Below are positions 1 through 10,579 of a stretch of DNA of 28,145 bases, piece after piece. Below the pieces are notes generated by a model. That model was not told the origin of the DNA, searched no databases, and saw nothing but the letters and a program-made list of their open reading frames with translations. Made by a program: the position numbers and the translations under genes. The stretch spans positions 41,613 through 69,757 of the forward strand of contig PBXE01000058.1 of assembly GCA_002727485.1 (NCBI GenBank), read 5' to 3'. This stretch comes from Methanobacteriota archaeon (GTDB lineage Archaea; Thermoplasmatota; Poseidoniia; Poseidoniales; Poseidoniaceae). Numbering within the stretch: the first letter of the stretch is position 1; the number at the start of each line of letters is the position of its first letter.

Positions 1-3000
1 AATCACTATCCAATCTCATTTTCCAGTCCGAATGAGGATTATACTATTCTTAATCACGATGTAAGAAGTATAGAAGTTGTTGAATCCATTGTATATGTCA
101 CAACAAAATATGGCCTATCAATTTTGGATTTTGAGTCAATGAGCAGTGAAGATATTTGGATGCCTCAAGGTGTTGAATTATTTGATTCTAAGTTGATTTT
201 TGATGATGACCAAATTTACGCGATGTCATTTGCTTCGAGCGTAGGTTTAGGAGTTGCAAGAATACAAGTCGATGGTTTTGCTGATTCATTAAGTACTTGG
301 GAATGGTCATACACTGAAGAAATACATTCAATAACTTCTTTGCAAATTACCAGTTCTAATGTTCATATTCTTGGGCTAGGTCATAATGGTACTGGGAATG
401 TATTCGAAATAAGCAACTCTGGAAGTATAGTTGTAACTCATCCAATTAGCACATCAATATCTAGTTCTCTGTTGCAAGCTAATGCTTCAGTCAATGATAT
501 TGAGCATGGACTTATGGATGGAGAATTAACTCTGTTTGTAGGCACAAATGTTGGCTTAATGATAGTGAATACAGATTCTGCTAGAGACGAGGTGGCTCCT
601 GAGTGGAGGGTATATTACTCCCTTGAAAGCACCGGAATCGATAATTCCATTAGTGAAATTAGGTCTTTATCTAGTGGTTCTACTTCAAATCCCGCTGAAA
701 TTCGAGACATACTATTGGATGGGCCAACAAAATCTACACCTCAGATATTGTGGTTTGGAACACCATCAGGATTACACCAACTTAAGTTGAATGATAATGT
801 AATTATTCATAGCGGACTTTTAGAAAATCCTGGCACGGATGACATTCCTTCTCGCGAATTGAATGATGTACATTCAATTTATTCTACTGGCGAAGAAATT
901 ATCATCGGTTCAATACATGGCACATGGGCACTTGCTGGTGATTATTCGAGTGTATACCAAATATTGCAGGAAGAGTCAATACCTGGCCACATCACTGAAC
1001 TGGGAGTTATGGAAATTAATGGAAATAAGACGATATTTGGTTCTTCAACACCCGGTCAATTTTCTAATCTCGAATTAATGGATCCCGGATCAAATGATTC
1101 GGATGGAGATGGGATTCCAGATGGCTGGGAGTTAGGTAATGGAATGGACCCAACAGACCCTTGGGATTCTCTACTTGATTTCGACATTGACGGAATAGAT
1201 TTAGACCAGTCTGAAGACGGTATTTTAGAACGTTTGTGGACTAATATTGATGAATATCAGTACCAAGCAAGAACTCCGGACGGTTTTAATTCGACCAACC
1301 CACAAGTTGGAGATACCGATGGCGATGGATTAGGAGATGGTGAGGAATATTTCGGGTTTTTCTATGAAAGCTCCAATTTATGGTGCCACTATACAGTACA
1401 GATGGAATATGTGTGTGATGATGCTGCTGGACAATCTGCTAATGCAACATATCTTGCAGTTTCAAGTGTTGACTTAGGTACTGACCCTACAAATCATGAT
1501 TCTGACGGAGATGGCATGCCTGATGGATGGGAGATTGAGAATAGAAGATGGATAGGTTCAACATTCACCGGAGGAAATAACTGGAGTTTAGACCCGAACC
1601 GTCCAGAAGATGCTAATTGGGATGCAGATCAAGATGGATTACTCAACCTTTGTGAGTATAAGTGGTCATTAGTTAGATTACAAGCGATTGAAGGTTTACT
1701 ACTCGAATCACATGGAGAGGACCCTTCATTTGCTCAAAATTGGTCTGCAGCCGATCCCAATGATGTAGATTCTGATGGTGATTCATTGCCTGATGGGTGG
1801 GAAGCACAGTATTCTTGCTCTTGGGATTCTTCTAGAGTAGGAATTAATCCGTTGAATGGTTCCGACGCTTTCAAAAACCCTGATGGTGATGGCTATGACA
1901 TAAATCATGACGGAGAAATTCAACAGAATGAGGCATTTGTAAATTGGTTAGAATTCCATGTAAGAACAGATCTGTTCAATTTTAACGAGACCTTCGATGG
2001 AGTTAGTTTACCAGATGGATTCACGACCGATTTATTTGAAAATATTAGTTTCCTTGGTGTCCCTCAGGCTACTTTTGCCGAGAGAGCTGCAGGTTCTATT
2101 CTATCTTCACAATTAAAAATAAGCACTGGAACATGCGATCCACTAGATACTGATAGCGATGATGACGGCATGCCGGATGGTTGGGAAATCTGGTTTGCTA
2201 GATGGAATTTACTTGAGGATGATTGGACATTGAATCCGCTCCAACCGGACGACCGTTGGCAAGATGCTGATGATGACGGAATGACTAATTGGGAGGAATA
2301 CAATTCCATTTCTCCAGATTTCTCTGAGACTGACAAAAATAGAACTTCTCCTAAATGGTTTGTTACAACAATTGGCAGTGCTTACGCATTCCAAGCATGG
2401 GCAGGAATACTTACTGATACATCATTTGGGTCATTCATTAATGATACTCAAGTTAATTTGACTGGAAGAACTGCTGATCCAAATAACATTGATACTGACG
2501 GCGACGGTATTATAGATGGACTAGAATTACTTTTCACAGAATGGAATGTTTCCGCTCAAAAGTGGACACTCAACCCTCTAGTTGCTGATGATGGATATTT
2601 CGATTCGGATGAGGACGGAATAAACGACTTACAAGAATTTGCCTTAGCCTTTTCAAATCCCGATAATGGAATTGATCACCCCGAGGATGCGCCTTTGATG
2701 CATATAGATGGGGATTTACTTCAGCCAACAGAGAAGTCACAGAGAATATTCAATATTTTAATCACCAAAGATACTCGAGGTAAGAGACTTTTAGATGATT
2801 TCAATGATTGGCAGAATGGTGAACCTGCAAATATATTCATCTCGGTAATTATGGGAATTACCGACCCTACAAACCCTGATACTGATGGTGATGGAATGTC
2901 GGATGGATTTGAATATTGGTTTGCTGAATGGAATTTGGAGGAAAATTTGTGGGGCATAAATCCTCTGATAGATGGTGATGTCGACTTAGATTCTGATGGT

Positions 3001-4617
3001 GATAGTTTTGATTGTGATGGCGATGGAGTAATTTCGTCCGAAGAAAAATTCTCAAATCTGCGCGAATGGGAATCTAGGACTTGGGGTAAATATTCTGAGC
3101 GAACAAATGTTCCTCAGGATGTTGGAATCTACAGTTTTGGGGACGACGCTATTGATGCATACATGGAAGAGATGGGTTACAACTACTTCCAAGCCCAAAA
3201 TGGAGTTTACACAGACTTCATTGAAAAAGGCCAAGATAGTTTCAATCGAATGCAGAAAATAAACGAACAAGACCCTGACAATTTTAATCGAACTTTAATC
3301 GGTGTTGCAGACCCTACTAGTACTGATTCAGACGGAGATACTATTCCTGACGGTTGGGAATACTGTTATGCTATTTATGGCATGCCAGATATAACTACTG
3401 AAGACAGGTGGGCGGCAAACCCGATTAATCCATTCGATGTCTCATATGATGGTGACCATGACGGGTGGTATGATAGAAATAGCATCACAAATCCTGATGC
3501 TGGTATTCTTTTCGATATTCCTGCACAACAAGGACAATGGGAGAATAGAGTTTTCACTCCATATTCATTTACTATAGCACAGGGACCAGGAGACCTGCCT
3601 TTTACCAATCTAATGGAATGGAATAATCAAACACGTCCAGATCTAAATGATTCTGATGGTGATTCAGTTACGTTCAATACCGTATTATCTGGAAATCAAG
3701 TTATTTCACATCAAATAGACTATAATCTATCAGACGGTCGTGAAGTATTCAAGTATGGAATTAATCCAATGGACAATGATACGGATGGCGATATGTTACC
3801 TGATTGGTACGAATACGCACATGGTTGGAATGAATCAAATGATAATTTCAGTTCTTACCTCCAGATAAAAGTGAAATGGATTGATGGCGAAACAGGATCT
3901 GACTGCGATACTACAACTACATCATGTCTTCCATTATCAATTAGTAATGGAGTCCTTTCAAGGCCTAATTTAGAATATACTTGGTTTAGTTTGGATCCGG
4001 CTAATGCAGTCGATGCGAATTTAGATCCTGATATGGATGGTAATTGGGATTGTTCAGGTGCTGGATGTTCATACACACCATATACTAATTTCCAAGAATT
4101 TTACACAATATCGGATATTGATTTGACCTCACCAAATGCAGTTCGTCTAAGTTCTTTAGTTTACCAAGGACAACCAGTAGAAGAGTGGTGGCAATTTAGG
4201 GGATTCCTGCTGGGGTTGGGAACTAGCAACGAAGCAACTCAAAATTATCTCAAGATGGATAAACAATCTTCAACAGATTTCCGTTATGTGTTAATAGTTG
4301 ACGACCAAGATGTTGATTTCTTGATTTTGAATACTGCTGATGATATCATTACTACTTCGGGGGCTTGGACTGATCAATGGGAAATATACTATGCCAGTTC
4401 ACCTCAAACTGCGCCGGTAAGAATAGTTGGTGAACATGAATACGGTTGGTATGCTCTTGATTTAGATGATGACCATATCGCTGAAGGTACAAATCCAATG
4501 CATTGGGACACTGATGGTGATTGGATTGTCGATTGGTTTGAAGTTTTCGACGACGAGGAAGACGGCATTAGAGGTGACTCTTCACCGCTTAGATATGATT
4601 CGAGACAGACAGGTTAG
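1..4617 (+). CDS. Partial secreted giant protein: beta-propeller-like region followed by thrombospondin type 3-like Asp-rich repeats
   Basis: The reading frame is open from the first base of the window, so the N-terminus and any signal peptide lie outside; the visible part is about 1538 residues. The first ~350 visible residues contain short repeats ending in strings such as VGTNVGLMIVN, WFGTPSGLHQL and IIGSIHGTWAL, typical of beta-propeller blades of the regulator-propeller type. From about base 1090 to the end there are ten headers of the form D-S/T-DGDG-x-x-DGWE (for example 1096-1131, 1492-1533 and 2881-2913), usually preceded by DPTNP-like residues. Many are followed 40-60 residues later by a second Asp-rich loop ending in a Glu-Tyr/Phe pair. 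Thrombospondin-3 repeats bind calcium through such DxDxDG loops, so a calcium-stiffened extracellular stalk is the likely role; this is inference. No C-terminal membrane helix is seen. A separate gene with its own signal peptide starts 42 bases downstream. Confidence 0.85.
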   Translation, partial: NHYPISFSSPNEDYTILNHDVRSIEVVESIVYVTTKYGLSILDFESMSSEDIWMPQGVELFDSKLIFDDDQIYAMSFASSVGLGVARIQVDGFADSLSTWEWSYTEEIHSITSLQITSSNVHILGLGHNGTGNVFEISNSGSIVVTHPISTSISSSLLQANASVNDIEHGLMDGELTLFVGTNVGLMIVNTDSARDEVAPEWRVYYSLESTGIDNSISEIRSLSSGSTSNPAEIRDILLDGPTKSTPQILWFGTPSGLHQLKLNDNVIIHSGLLENPGTDDIPSRELNDVHSIYSTGEEIIIGSIHGTWALAGDYSSVYQILQEESIPGHITELGVMEINGNKTIFGSSTPGQFSNLELMDPGSNDSDGDGIPDGWELGNGMDPTDPWDSLLDFDIDGIDLDQSEDGILERLWTNIDEYQYQARTPDGFNSTNPQVGDTDGDGLGDGEEYFGFFYESSNLWCHYTVQMEYVCDDAAGQSANATYLAVSSVDLGTDPTNHDSDGDGMPDGWEIENRRWIGSTFTGGNNWSLDPNRPEDANWDADQDGLLNLCEYKWSLVRLQAIEGLLLESHGEDPSFAQNWSAADPNDVDSDGDSLPDGWEAQYSCSWDSSRVGINPLNGSDAFKNPDGDGYDINHDGEIQQNEAFVNWLEFHVRTDLFNFNETFDGVSLPDGFTTDLFENISFLGVPQATFAERAAGSILSSQLKISTGTCDPLDTDSDDDGMPDGWEIWFARWNLLEDDWTLNPLQPDDRWQDADDDGMTNWEEYNSISPDFSETDKNRTSPKWFVTTIGSAYAFQAWAGILTDTSFGSFINDTQVNLTGRTADPNNIDTDGDGIIDGLELLFTEWNVSAQKWTLNPLVADDGYFDSDEDGINDLQEFALAFSNPDNGIDHPEDAPLMHIDGDLLQPTEKSQRIFNILITKDTRGKRLLDDFNDWQNGEPANIFISVIMGITDPTNPDTDGDGMSDGFEYWFAEWNLEENLWGINPLIDGDVDLDSDGDSFDCDGDGVISSEEKFSNLREWESRTWGKYSERTNVPQDVGIYSFGDDAIDAYMEEMGYNYFQAQNGVYTDFIEKGQDSFNRMQKINEQDPDNFNRTLIGVADPTSTDSDGDTIPDGWEYCYAIYGMPDITTEDRWAANPINPFDVSYDGDHDGWYDRNSITNPDAGILFDIPAQQGQWENRVFTPYSFTIAQGPGDLPFTNLMEWNNQTRPDLNDSDGDSVTFNTVLSGNQVISHQIDYNLSDGREVFKYGINPMDNDTDGDMLPDWYEYAHGWNESNDNFSSYLQIKVKWIDGETGSDCDTTTTSCLPLSISNGVLSRPNLEYTWFSLDPANAVDANLDPDMDGNWDCSGAGCSYTPYTNFQEFYTISDIDLTSPNAVRLSSLVYQGQPVEEWWQFRGFLLGLGTSNEATQNYLKMDKQSSTDFRYVLIVDDQDVDFLILNTADDIITTSGAWTDQWEIYYASSPQTAPVRIVGEHEYGWYALDLDDDHIAEGTNPMHWDTDGDWIVDWFEVFDDEEDGIRGDSSPLRYDSRQTG

Positions 4618-4659
4618 ATAATATATAATTAGAATAATTTCAGTTTAGGAGACTTGGAG

Positions 4660-7600
4660 ATGCGGAAAAATTCAACTTTCGGAATCGCTATTTTCCTTGT
4701 ATTATTGATGGCGTTAACTCCAATGACACCTTTTTCAGATATTTTAACAGAAGATGCTTCAGCAAGCAATGTTTCTAGACATATCTACCAGTTCAGTGAT
4801 GGTTCAACTGAATATATGGCTCTTTATCAAAATGGAAGAACGGATGATGGTGCTGAAATTTCAATACCAAAGGGTGCCGAAGTTAGTGATATTTCTATGA
4901 CATTATCTGGTGCATCTGCAACAGGTTGGTCAAGTGAACTAGTTGATTCAAGAAGTGATTGGATGGATGGAAGTTCAGCAATGACAGATTCAAGGAGTGA
5001 TACTTTAACACTATCTCCAACCGAGAACAATGAGTCTTTCATAAGCCATTCATTGAGCGAAAATATCAGTCAAGAATCCGATGCATGGTATGATAATGGG
5101 ACCTTCTCAGTTAGACAACCACATACTTCCAATGCTACTGAGAATTTATTCTCCATGCAGGTGAAAAAAACATCATCAGCATTAATTGCTCAAAGCCAAG
5201 GTGCAGTATTGAAACATCATGATTGGCTATTTTTGTCGACATGGTCATCAAAGCAATTTAGTAATGTGGTCAAAAGATTATATCCTAACAATGCAACAGT
5301 TGAATCTACTATACTTCTTGAACAAGCTTCCTGTAATTTACCACAACAACCTTCTTCAAGTTATTACTCATATTATGGTTTCAGAGATTGGACGGTAACA
5401 GATGATGAAAGACTTTTTGGAATTCTATCCACATATAGATACCACTATTCTTCTTCGGCTCCTGCTGCCAATCACAGAGTACTTGAATTTGATATATCTA
5501 AAGACGATGTTTGGACTTGCTTAGATTCCTATGATATATCTCCTCAATATAACGATTATACTGGTATCGCTTATGATTCATCAAGAGATGTAGTTTGGGT
5601 TTTGCATAATTCCCAAAGGCGAATAGTTTCCTACGAATTTGATGAAATGCAAACAGGATCATACACAAGGGGTTCGACAATCTATACTTATTTCTCATCT
5701 TCAGGTTCCTCATATGAGTGTGGAAAGACAGGTCAACAAGTTAGGGGCTTAGAAGTTAGTGAATCTACATTCTTTATGCGTTGCCAAAAAGGTAGTTCAG
5801 GGAGTCAGAATAAGGATGTTTTAGAGGCTTGGAAAATATCTGGAGCCTCCGAAACACTTGTACCACAGTCCAATACAAAACAAATCAATGTTTTAGGATA
5901 TGGACTTCAGTTTGACGGAAAGAGATTCATCACTGTTGATTGTAGTTATTCCTCTTTCTCATCAGTAACTCTTCATTATAGAGAATATGGAACTGGATGG
6001 AGTTATGAAACAATCCCTGCTCCAGGAACTACTACTTGGTATGGGGATATTATTTACACTACAAAACCAGTTCTCTCAGTTAACATGGAAACTTATTGGG
6101 ATGCACCAACAATTGGAGATAGAGTCGACTATTGGATTTCAGCAGATAATGGTACTCACTGGGAAACAGTAACATCACTTTCTACAATTCACTTTTCATA
6201 TCCAGGTAATGAGTTAATATGGAAAGCACAATTGATTGGCTCTTCAGCGGTTTCTTGGTGGGTAAATATTGATTACTATACTTCATACTCATCTAGCGGA
6301 ACATGGGTTTCAGATTATTTTCCAACCGGTACTAAAGTTGGAAAGGTAAGACCAGAGTGGGTTGAAAATAACCCATTAGGTACAACCGTAGAAGTAAGAG
6401 TTTCAAATGATAATGGTACTAATTGGATTGCTGCCCAAAATAATCAAGAGGTAAGTTTCCCATCTGTTATTGCTGGAGATTCACTTAGATTCGAGATTAC
6501 TATGAACTCTCAAAGTCGAGAATTAACTCCATCAGTCGAATTTCTCAGGCTTTGGTATGAAGAAGGTTATCCAAATATGCCTTCAATTAACATAAATGGT
6601 GTAGGAGATTGGGATTGGGAGTCATTACAGTTCCTTAATGAATCGAGTATTTCTGTTAGCGATTCCTCGATAGTTGGTTCTGAAGTTTTGAATTCCCCCA
6701 CATTGGTTTCTGCCCTCAATCAAGAAATATCACCTAACGGTGAAGGTGATGATCTAATTTATCTCTCACTTAAGGCTGAATCGCCCGGTAGAATAAAAAT
6801 AACAGATTTAGATGTTGAATATATACTGAAAACTAGAGCAGTTGGTGTTTATTTCGACGGAGATGTAGCAGTTCCTGATGGTGTTAAGAGAACTTTAACC
6901 GTTAAAGCCGCAGCAGGAGACGATGTACAAAGAGTAACGAAAACTTTCGTAGAATTGATTAATTCAAATGGTAATAATCCAAGTTTTATATGGGAATTTG
7001 GTGATTTATGTTCATCATCTACTAATAGTCAAATGATTGCCTTATTTGATGTAAATAATTGTACATCATCTATTGGGCTAGATGGAATTTTAGAGATCTC
7101 AATACCAATGAAAACAACATGGCTTTGGGATGATGAACAAGCCACTCAAGCCTTAGTTACAGTAGAGGATGATACAGGAATGGCAGTTTCATCATGGCAA
7201 ACAGATTCTATGGATTTAAAAATTGAGAATGACATCCAACTTAATGGAATGAATGTTTTCGATGAGACTGGTAAGCAATTAACTAATTTTGAATGGTTGA
7301 GAGGTGGTACAAATATTTCATTCACAGGAATTGTCAATTTTGAGGGCTCTCAACTGACTCCTCTACCAGGACAATTTTCACTTAGAGTAATTGGTCAAAA
7401 CGTGAGTAACTCCGGCGAACCAGTTGGTGACGAAATAATTTTAATTGAGACTCAAAATCCTGGCTTTGGAAATTATAATTTGACTTTCCAAACACCTATG
7501 GAATCAACACCTGGAGGAATGGTATTCTATGTTCAAGCGGTAAATTTGGCTAATGGCTCAGAATTTGTAAATCCTAGTTATAATAATATTAGACTAATTC

Positions 7601-10086
7601 TTGACGGAAATTCACCTCTGGTGATTTCCGTTTCTCCTGATGACAACGAAGAACTTCATGCCTCATTACCTGCACCAGCCGGTCAACCAATTTCTTTAAC
7701 TATCCAAGATTCAGTTGACCCACCGACACTTGTAACACTTCATTATTGGCTGGGTTGTCGTTCTACAGTCAACACTGCATGTAATGACTATAATTTTGAT
7801 AACTTGCCTAATCAAGATGAATATCAAACCAAAATTCTCTCCTCTCCGGAAATTAAGACTGGTGGATTGAATATTTTTCAAGGCTTGATTGATGATTCAA
7901 TGCTTTCTCACGGACAGATTGTTTCTTTCTATGTTTCAGGTAGCGATGGTCAAAATAATCAGATTGCTATGGGTGGAGGTCCTGTATGCCCACAAAGTAA
8001 TATTCCATGTGATGGAACTTCTAATGGTGCAACTCCTGATTGGTCCAAAGATCTTTCAACTTATATCATTAGAGAGGAATTTATTCCTGAATTCGATTCA
8101 AGTAACTCATCTATAATAGGCCACAGTGATGAGCAACCAATTCATCCCGGCGTGCCATATACAGCTCAAATTGCAATATCTGATGGAAACGGATGGGACG
8201 ATATTCAAACAGTACAAATATCGCTAGACGGAACTTTATTGGAATCAACTTCTATCTTTGTAACAATTGACTCTGATGAAAATGGAGAACCTAAAATCCA
8301 TGTTGATTCCAGTTCACAATTTATTGCTGTATCAAATATTTATTCTAGTGCTGAGTTTGGAAACATCGAGAAAACTAAGATAATCTTGAGTATAAAGTTC
8401 CAGTTAACCTGGCAATTTCCAGAGAGTTATGATACTGATGGAGAAATATTTTTCCTACCTCAAATCTCAGTTTCAGATAAACCATGTTCAATCGACCTAG
8501 ATGTCCCGTGTTACATTGAGAATTTTGTATTATCTAGTAATGCTTGGAGTTTAGACAATGACTTCAGATTTGATACTATGCCAGGTCATATTACTGCTGT
8601 GCAATTAAGGAATGGAATAAATCACTACAATTTAGATTTTGAAGAAACTAGTATTGGAGTTGGCCAAGCATTGAGGTTAGATGGACGAGTTCTATATTCT
8701 GAAGATGAAACTCCAGCTCCAGCAGGTATTTTTGATATCCAAATAATGGATTATGACAATCAATGGGAAACTTCTATTCGCGAAGATGGATATTTTAGCA
8801 TGGATTTTCTTGTTCCCTCATCACCATCGGGACATCTTGATTTTACATTGGTGATGTCCGATATGCCTGGATTATCTAATGATGAAACAGATGTTACACC
8901 AAGGCTTAGATTAGCAGTTGATAGTGAAAGTCCAGAAATCATTAGTGTAAAGTTAGACAATGTACCTGGTGGAGGTGAAGTTTCTATAACTAAACTTAAC
9001 CAAGCCAGTTTACTCATTGAATCATACGATTACTATGGATTTGGCGACTCAGAGATCACAGTCCACTACAGGATTCGCGCAGGAGAGTCAGAAATTTCAA
9101 GAGGTAGTCTAAATATAGATTCATACATTAAATTTGATGGAAAATATTTCTGGACTGGGGATGTTGATTTCACGGATTTTGGCGCAACTAATCTTCTTCC
9201 TACTTATCAAGTTGATATTTGGCTGACAGGTTCCGATTTTGCAGGTAATTCCTTTGATTCTATACTCAATTCTCCTGAACATCCATTTGCCACTTGGGAT
9301 TTAGCATTATTAGGGCCAAACATTGACTTATCGCATAGCCAATCAATAATCAAATGGAGTAATCCAAGCCCAAATGTAGGTGATGAATTATCATTAAGCA
9401 TTCAAGCATTAAATCAAGGTTCCAAAGGTGAAGTTAAATTTGTCTTAGAAAGTCTTGATTTATCCAACAACTGGTTTGAAGTTTCAAATTTATCTATTAT
9501 AGTAAATCCCGAATCCACATTCTATTCATCAATTCAGTATTCCGTAGAAAATTCGGTTTCAGATAGCATAGAATTTAGACTACTGGTTTATCTCGGAGAT
9601 GTAGAAATGGACCGTATTACTATTGAGCCTCTGTTAGTCAAAGATGAAGTCATTAGAGATGGCGAGGCACTTGCTAAACAAGCAGGAGATGAATTATTCG
9701 GCGTCACTCTATTTTTGATTGCATTAATTTCTTTGTCATTTGGGCTATGGATGTTGGTGGTTTCTCGAAGAATGAAACTCGAGGGAGGAATGTTAGATGA
9801 TCCAGCAGATCAAACCGAGGAAGTTGAGCAACAAGATTCACAATACAAACAATTACCTGATTTAGATTTACAAAAGCCAATTCAGACTATTCCCCAATCG
9901 TCATCAATTCCTTCGCCGAGTGCAACAATTCCCATGCTAAATTCTGTGCCTCAAATTACAATGCCCCCACAAGAAAATGTCAATTCTAACATTGCACCCC
10001 TTCCGCCCACAGGACTTCCTGCTGGATGGACAATGGAACAGTGGGAACATTACGGATGGAAATATATTGAAGCATTGACTAAGTGA
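4660..10086 (+). CDS. Giant membrane-anchored surface protein (1808 aa) with Trp-rich cytoplasmic tail motif
   Basis: I chose the ATG at 4660 over a TTG two codons upstream because AGGAG (4647-4651) sits 8 bases before it. Residues 1 to ~35 form a signal peptide (MRKNSTFGIAIFLVLLMAL, then small residues). The extracellular part has a region at ~200-460 with repeated aromatic, propeller-like strands. It is followed by a long series of beta-rich, Ig-like segments, several with Asp-Asn-Gly-Thr turns (SNDNGTNW, SADNGTHW). One transmembrane helix lies at about residues 1677-1700 (LFGVTLFLIALISLSFGLWM), followed by basic residues. The cytoplasmic tail of ~105 residues is rich in Pro, Gln and Ser and ends in GLPAGWTMEQWEHYGWKYIE. 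I do not recognise a catalytic domain. The stop overlaps a possible start of the next gene, so the two are probably co-translated. The ligand is unknown; adhesion or substrate capture is only a guess. Confidence 0.9.
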   Translation: MRKNSTFGIAIFLVLLMALTPMTPFSDILTEDASASNVSRHIYQFSDGSTEYMALYQNGRTDDGAEISIPKGAEVSDISMTLSGASATGWSSELVDSRSDWMDGSSAMTDSRSDTLTLSPTENNESFISHSLSENISQESDAWYDNGTFSVRQPHTSNATENLFSMQVKKTSSALIAQSQGAVLKHHDWLFLSTWSSKQFSNVVKRLYPNNATVESTILLEQASCNLPQQPSSSYYSYYGFRDWTVTDDERLFGILSTYRYHYSSSAPAANHRVLEFDISKDDVWTCLDSYDISPQYNDYTGIAYDSSRDVVWVLHNSQRRIVSYEFDEMQTGSYTRGSTIYTYFSSSGSSYECGKTGQQVRGLEVSESTFFMRCQKGSSGSQNKDVLEAWKISGASETLVPQSNTKQINVLGYGLQFDGKRFITVDCSYSSFSSVTLHYREYGTGWSYETIPAPGTTTWYGDIIYTTKPVLSVNMETYWDAPTIGDRVDYWISADNGTHWETVTSLSTIHFSYPGNELIWKAQLIGSSAVSWWVNIDYYTSYSSSGTWVSDYFPTGTKVGKVRPEWVENNPLGTTVEVRVSNDNGTNWIAAQNNQEVSFPSVIAGDSLRFEITMNSQSRELTPSVEFLRLWYEEGYPNMPSININGVGDWDWESLQFLNESSISVSDSSIVGSEVLNSPTLVSALNQEISPNGEGDDLIYLSLKAESPGRIKITDLDVEYILKTRAVGVYFDGDVAVPDGVKRTLTVKAAAGDDVQRVTKTFVELINSNGNNPSFIWEFGDLCSSSTNSQMIALFDVNNCTSSIGLDGILEISIPMKTTWLWDDEQATQALVTVEDDTGMAVSSWQTDSMDLKIENDIQLNGMNVFDETGKQLTNFEWLRGGTNISFTGIVNFEGSQLTPLPGQFSLRVIGQNVSNSGEPVGDEIILIETQNPGFGNYNLTFQTPMESTPGGMVFYVQAVNLANGSEFVNPSYNNIRLILDGNSPLVISVSPDDNEELHASLPAPAGQPISLTIQDSVDPPTLVTLHYWLGCRSTVNTACNDYNFDNLPNQDEYQTKILSSPEIKTGGLNIFQGLIDDSMLSHGQIVSFYVSGSDGQNNQIAMGGGPVCPQSNIPCDGTSNGATPDWSKDLSTYIIREEFIPEFDSSNSSIIGHSDEQPIHPGVPYTAQIAISDGNGWDDIQTVQISLDGTLLESTSIFVTIDSDENGEPKIHVDSSSQFIAVSNIYSSAEFGNIEKTKIILSIKFQLTWQFPESYDTDGEIFFLPQISVSDKPCSIDLDVPCYIENFVLSSNAWSLDNDFRFDTMPGHITAVQLRNGINHYNLDFEETSIGVGQALRLDGRVLYSEDETPAPAGIFDIQIMDYDNQWETSIREDGYFSMDFLVPSSPSGHLDFTLVMSDMPGLSNDETDVTPRLRLAVDSESPEIISVKLDNVPGGGEVSITKLNQASLLIESYDYYGFGDSEITVHYRIRAGESEISRGSLNIDSYIKFDGKYFWTGDVDFTDFGATNLLPTYQVDIWLTGSDFAGNSFDSILNSPEHPFATWDLALLGPNIDLSHSQSIIKWSNPSPNVGDELSLSIQALNQGSKGEVKFVLESLDLSNNWFEVSNLSIIVNPESTFYSSIQYSVENSVSDSIEFRLLVYLGDVEMDRITIEPLLVKDEVIRDGEALAKQAGDELFGVTLFLIALISLSFGLWMLVVSRRMKLEGGMLDDPADQTEEVEQQDSQYKQLPDLDLQKPIQTIPQSSSIPSPSATIPMLNSVPQITMPPQENVNSNIAPLPPTGLPAGWTMEQWEHYGWKYIEALTK

Positions 10087-10094
10087 GTGGAAAT

Positions 10095-10544
10095 ATGAGC
10101 GAAGAAAGTCAATCAGTCAGTGGTTTAGTAACCTTACAGGAACGTATGGTTAACCTAATCAAGCAACTTCAAATGCCACTAATTGAAACTAGTATGGTTA
10201 TTGGTAACCACATTAAGCAGTTGATGAAATCATTAGATGAGTATTCATCAGAAACAGGCGTCAAATTCCCTGATAAAGTTACAAACCCTTGGGAACTAAA
10301 TGTTGATAGTAATACTAATTCTCAAAGTAAAATGGAACTGGACAAGATTCTATCGATTGTTGATAATGATAGAATGGATATTTTGGCCACATTGATTAGA
10401 GTAACTTTAATCGAGACAGAGTTGAACCTTTCTGAAGCAATACTTGCGCTAAGAATGTGGGAGCACTTGGCTAGAAGTCAATTAGCGGTTGCAACTTCCC
10501 CCGGTCAGTTATTTTCGCCATTGATTATGCCAGAGGAGTGGTAG
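10095..10544 (+). CDS. Small cytosolic protein translationally coupled to the giant surface protein; unknown function
   Basis: A 149-residue protein from ATG 10095. A GTG at 10083 would overlap the upstream TGA and add four residues, and coupling is likely with either start. No signal peptide or membrane segment is present. The sequence is mostly amphipathic helix: residues ~10-55 (LQERMVNLIKQLQMPLIET) and ~80-130 (MDILATLIRVTLIETELNLSE), separated by a Pro/Asn-rich linker. I recognise no family. Because it directly follows a gene whose product ends in a cytoplasmic tail, it could be a partner of that tail, but that is inference from position alone. It is followed after 35 bases by a lipoprotein metalloprotease gene on the same strand. 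Confidence 0.75.
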   Translation: MSEESQSVSGLVTLQERMVNLIKQLQMPLIETSMVIGNHIKQLMKSLDEYSSETGVKFPDKVTNPWELNVDSNTNSQSKMELDKILSIVDNDRMDILATLIRVTLIETELNLSEAILALRMWEHLARSQLAVATSPGQLFSPLIMPEEW

Positions 10545-10579
10545 TCAAGTTTCTAATAATCGAGGTTTTAGGTGATATT

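Noticed and set aside
2867..3055. His-rich minus-strand frame in the repeat region of the first gene
   Set aside because: The His runs are just the complement of GATGGTGAT codons for Asp-Gly repeats.
1..4617. CRISPR or DNA-level tandem repeat array from the repeated GATGGTGATGG-like strings
   Set aside because: The repeats are in frame, irregular in spacing and explained by Asp/Gly protein repeats; there are no constant repeats with spacers.
4618..4659. Frameshift splitting one protein into the first and second genes
   Set aside because: The second gene has its own ribosome site and signal peptide, so it is a separate secreted protein.
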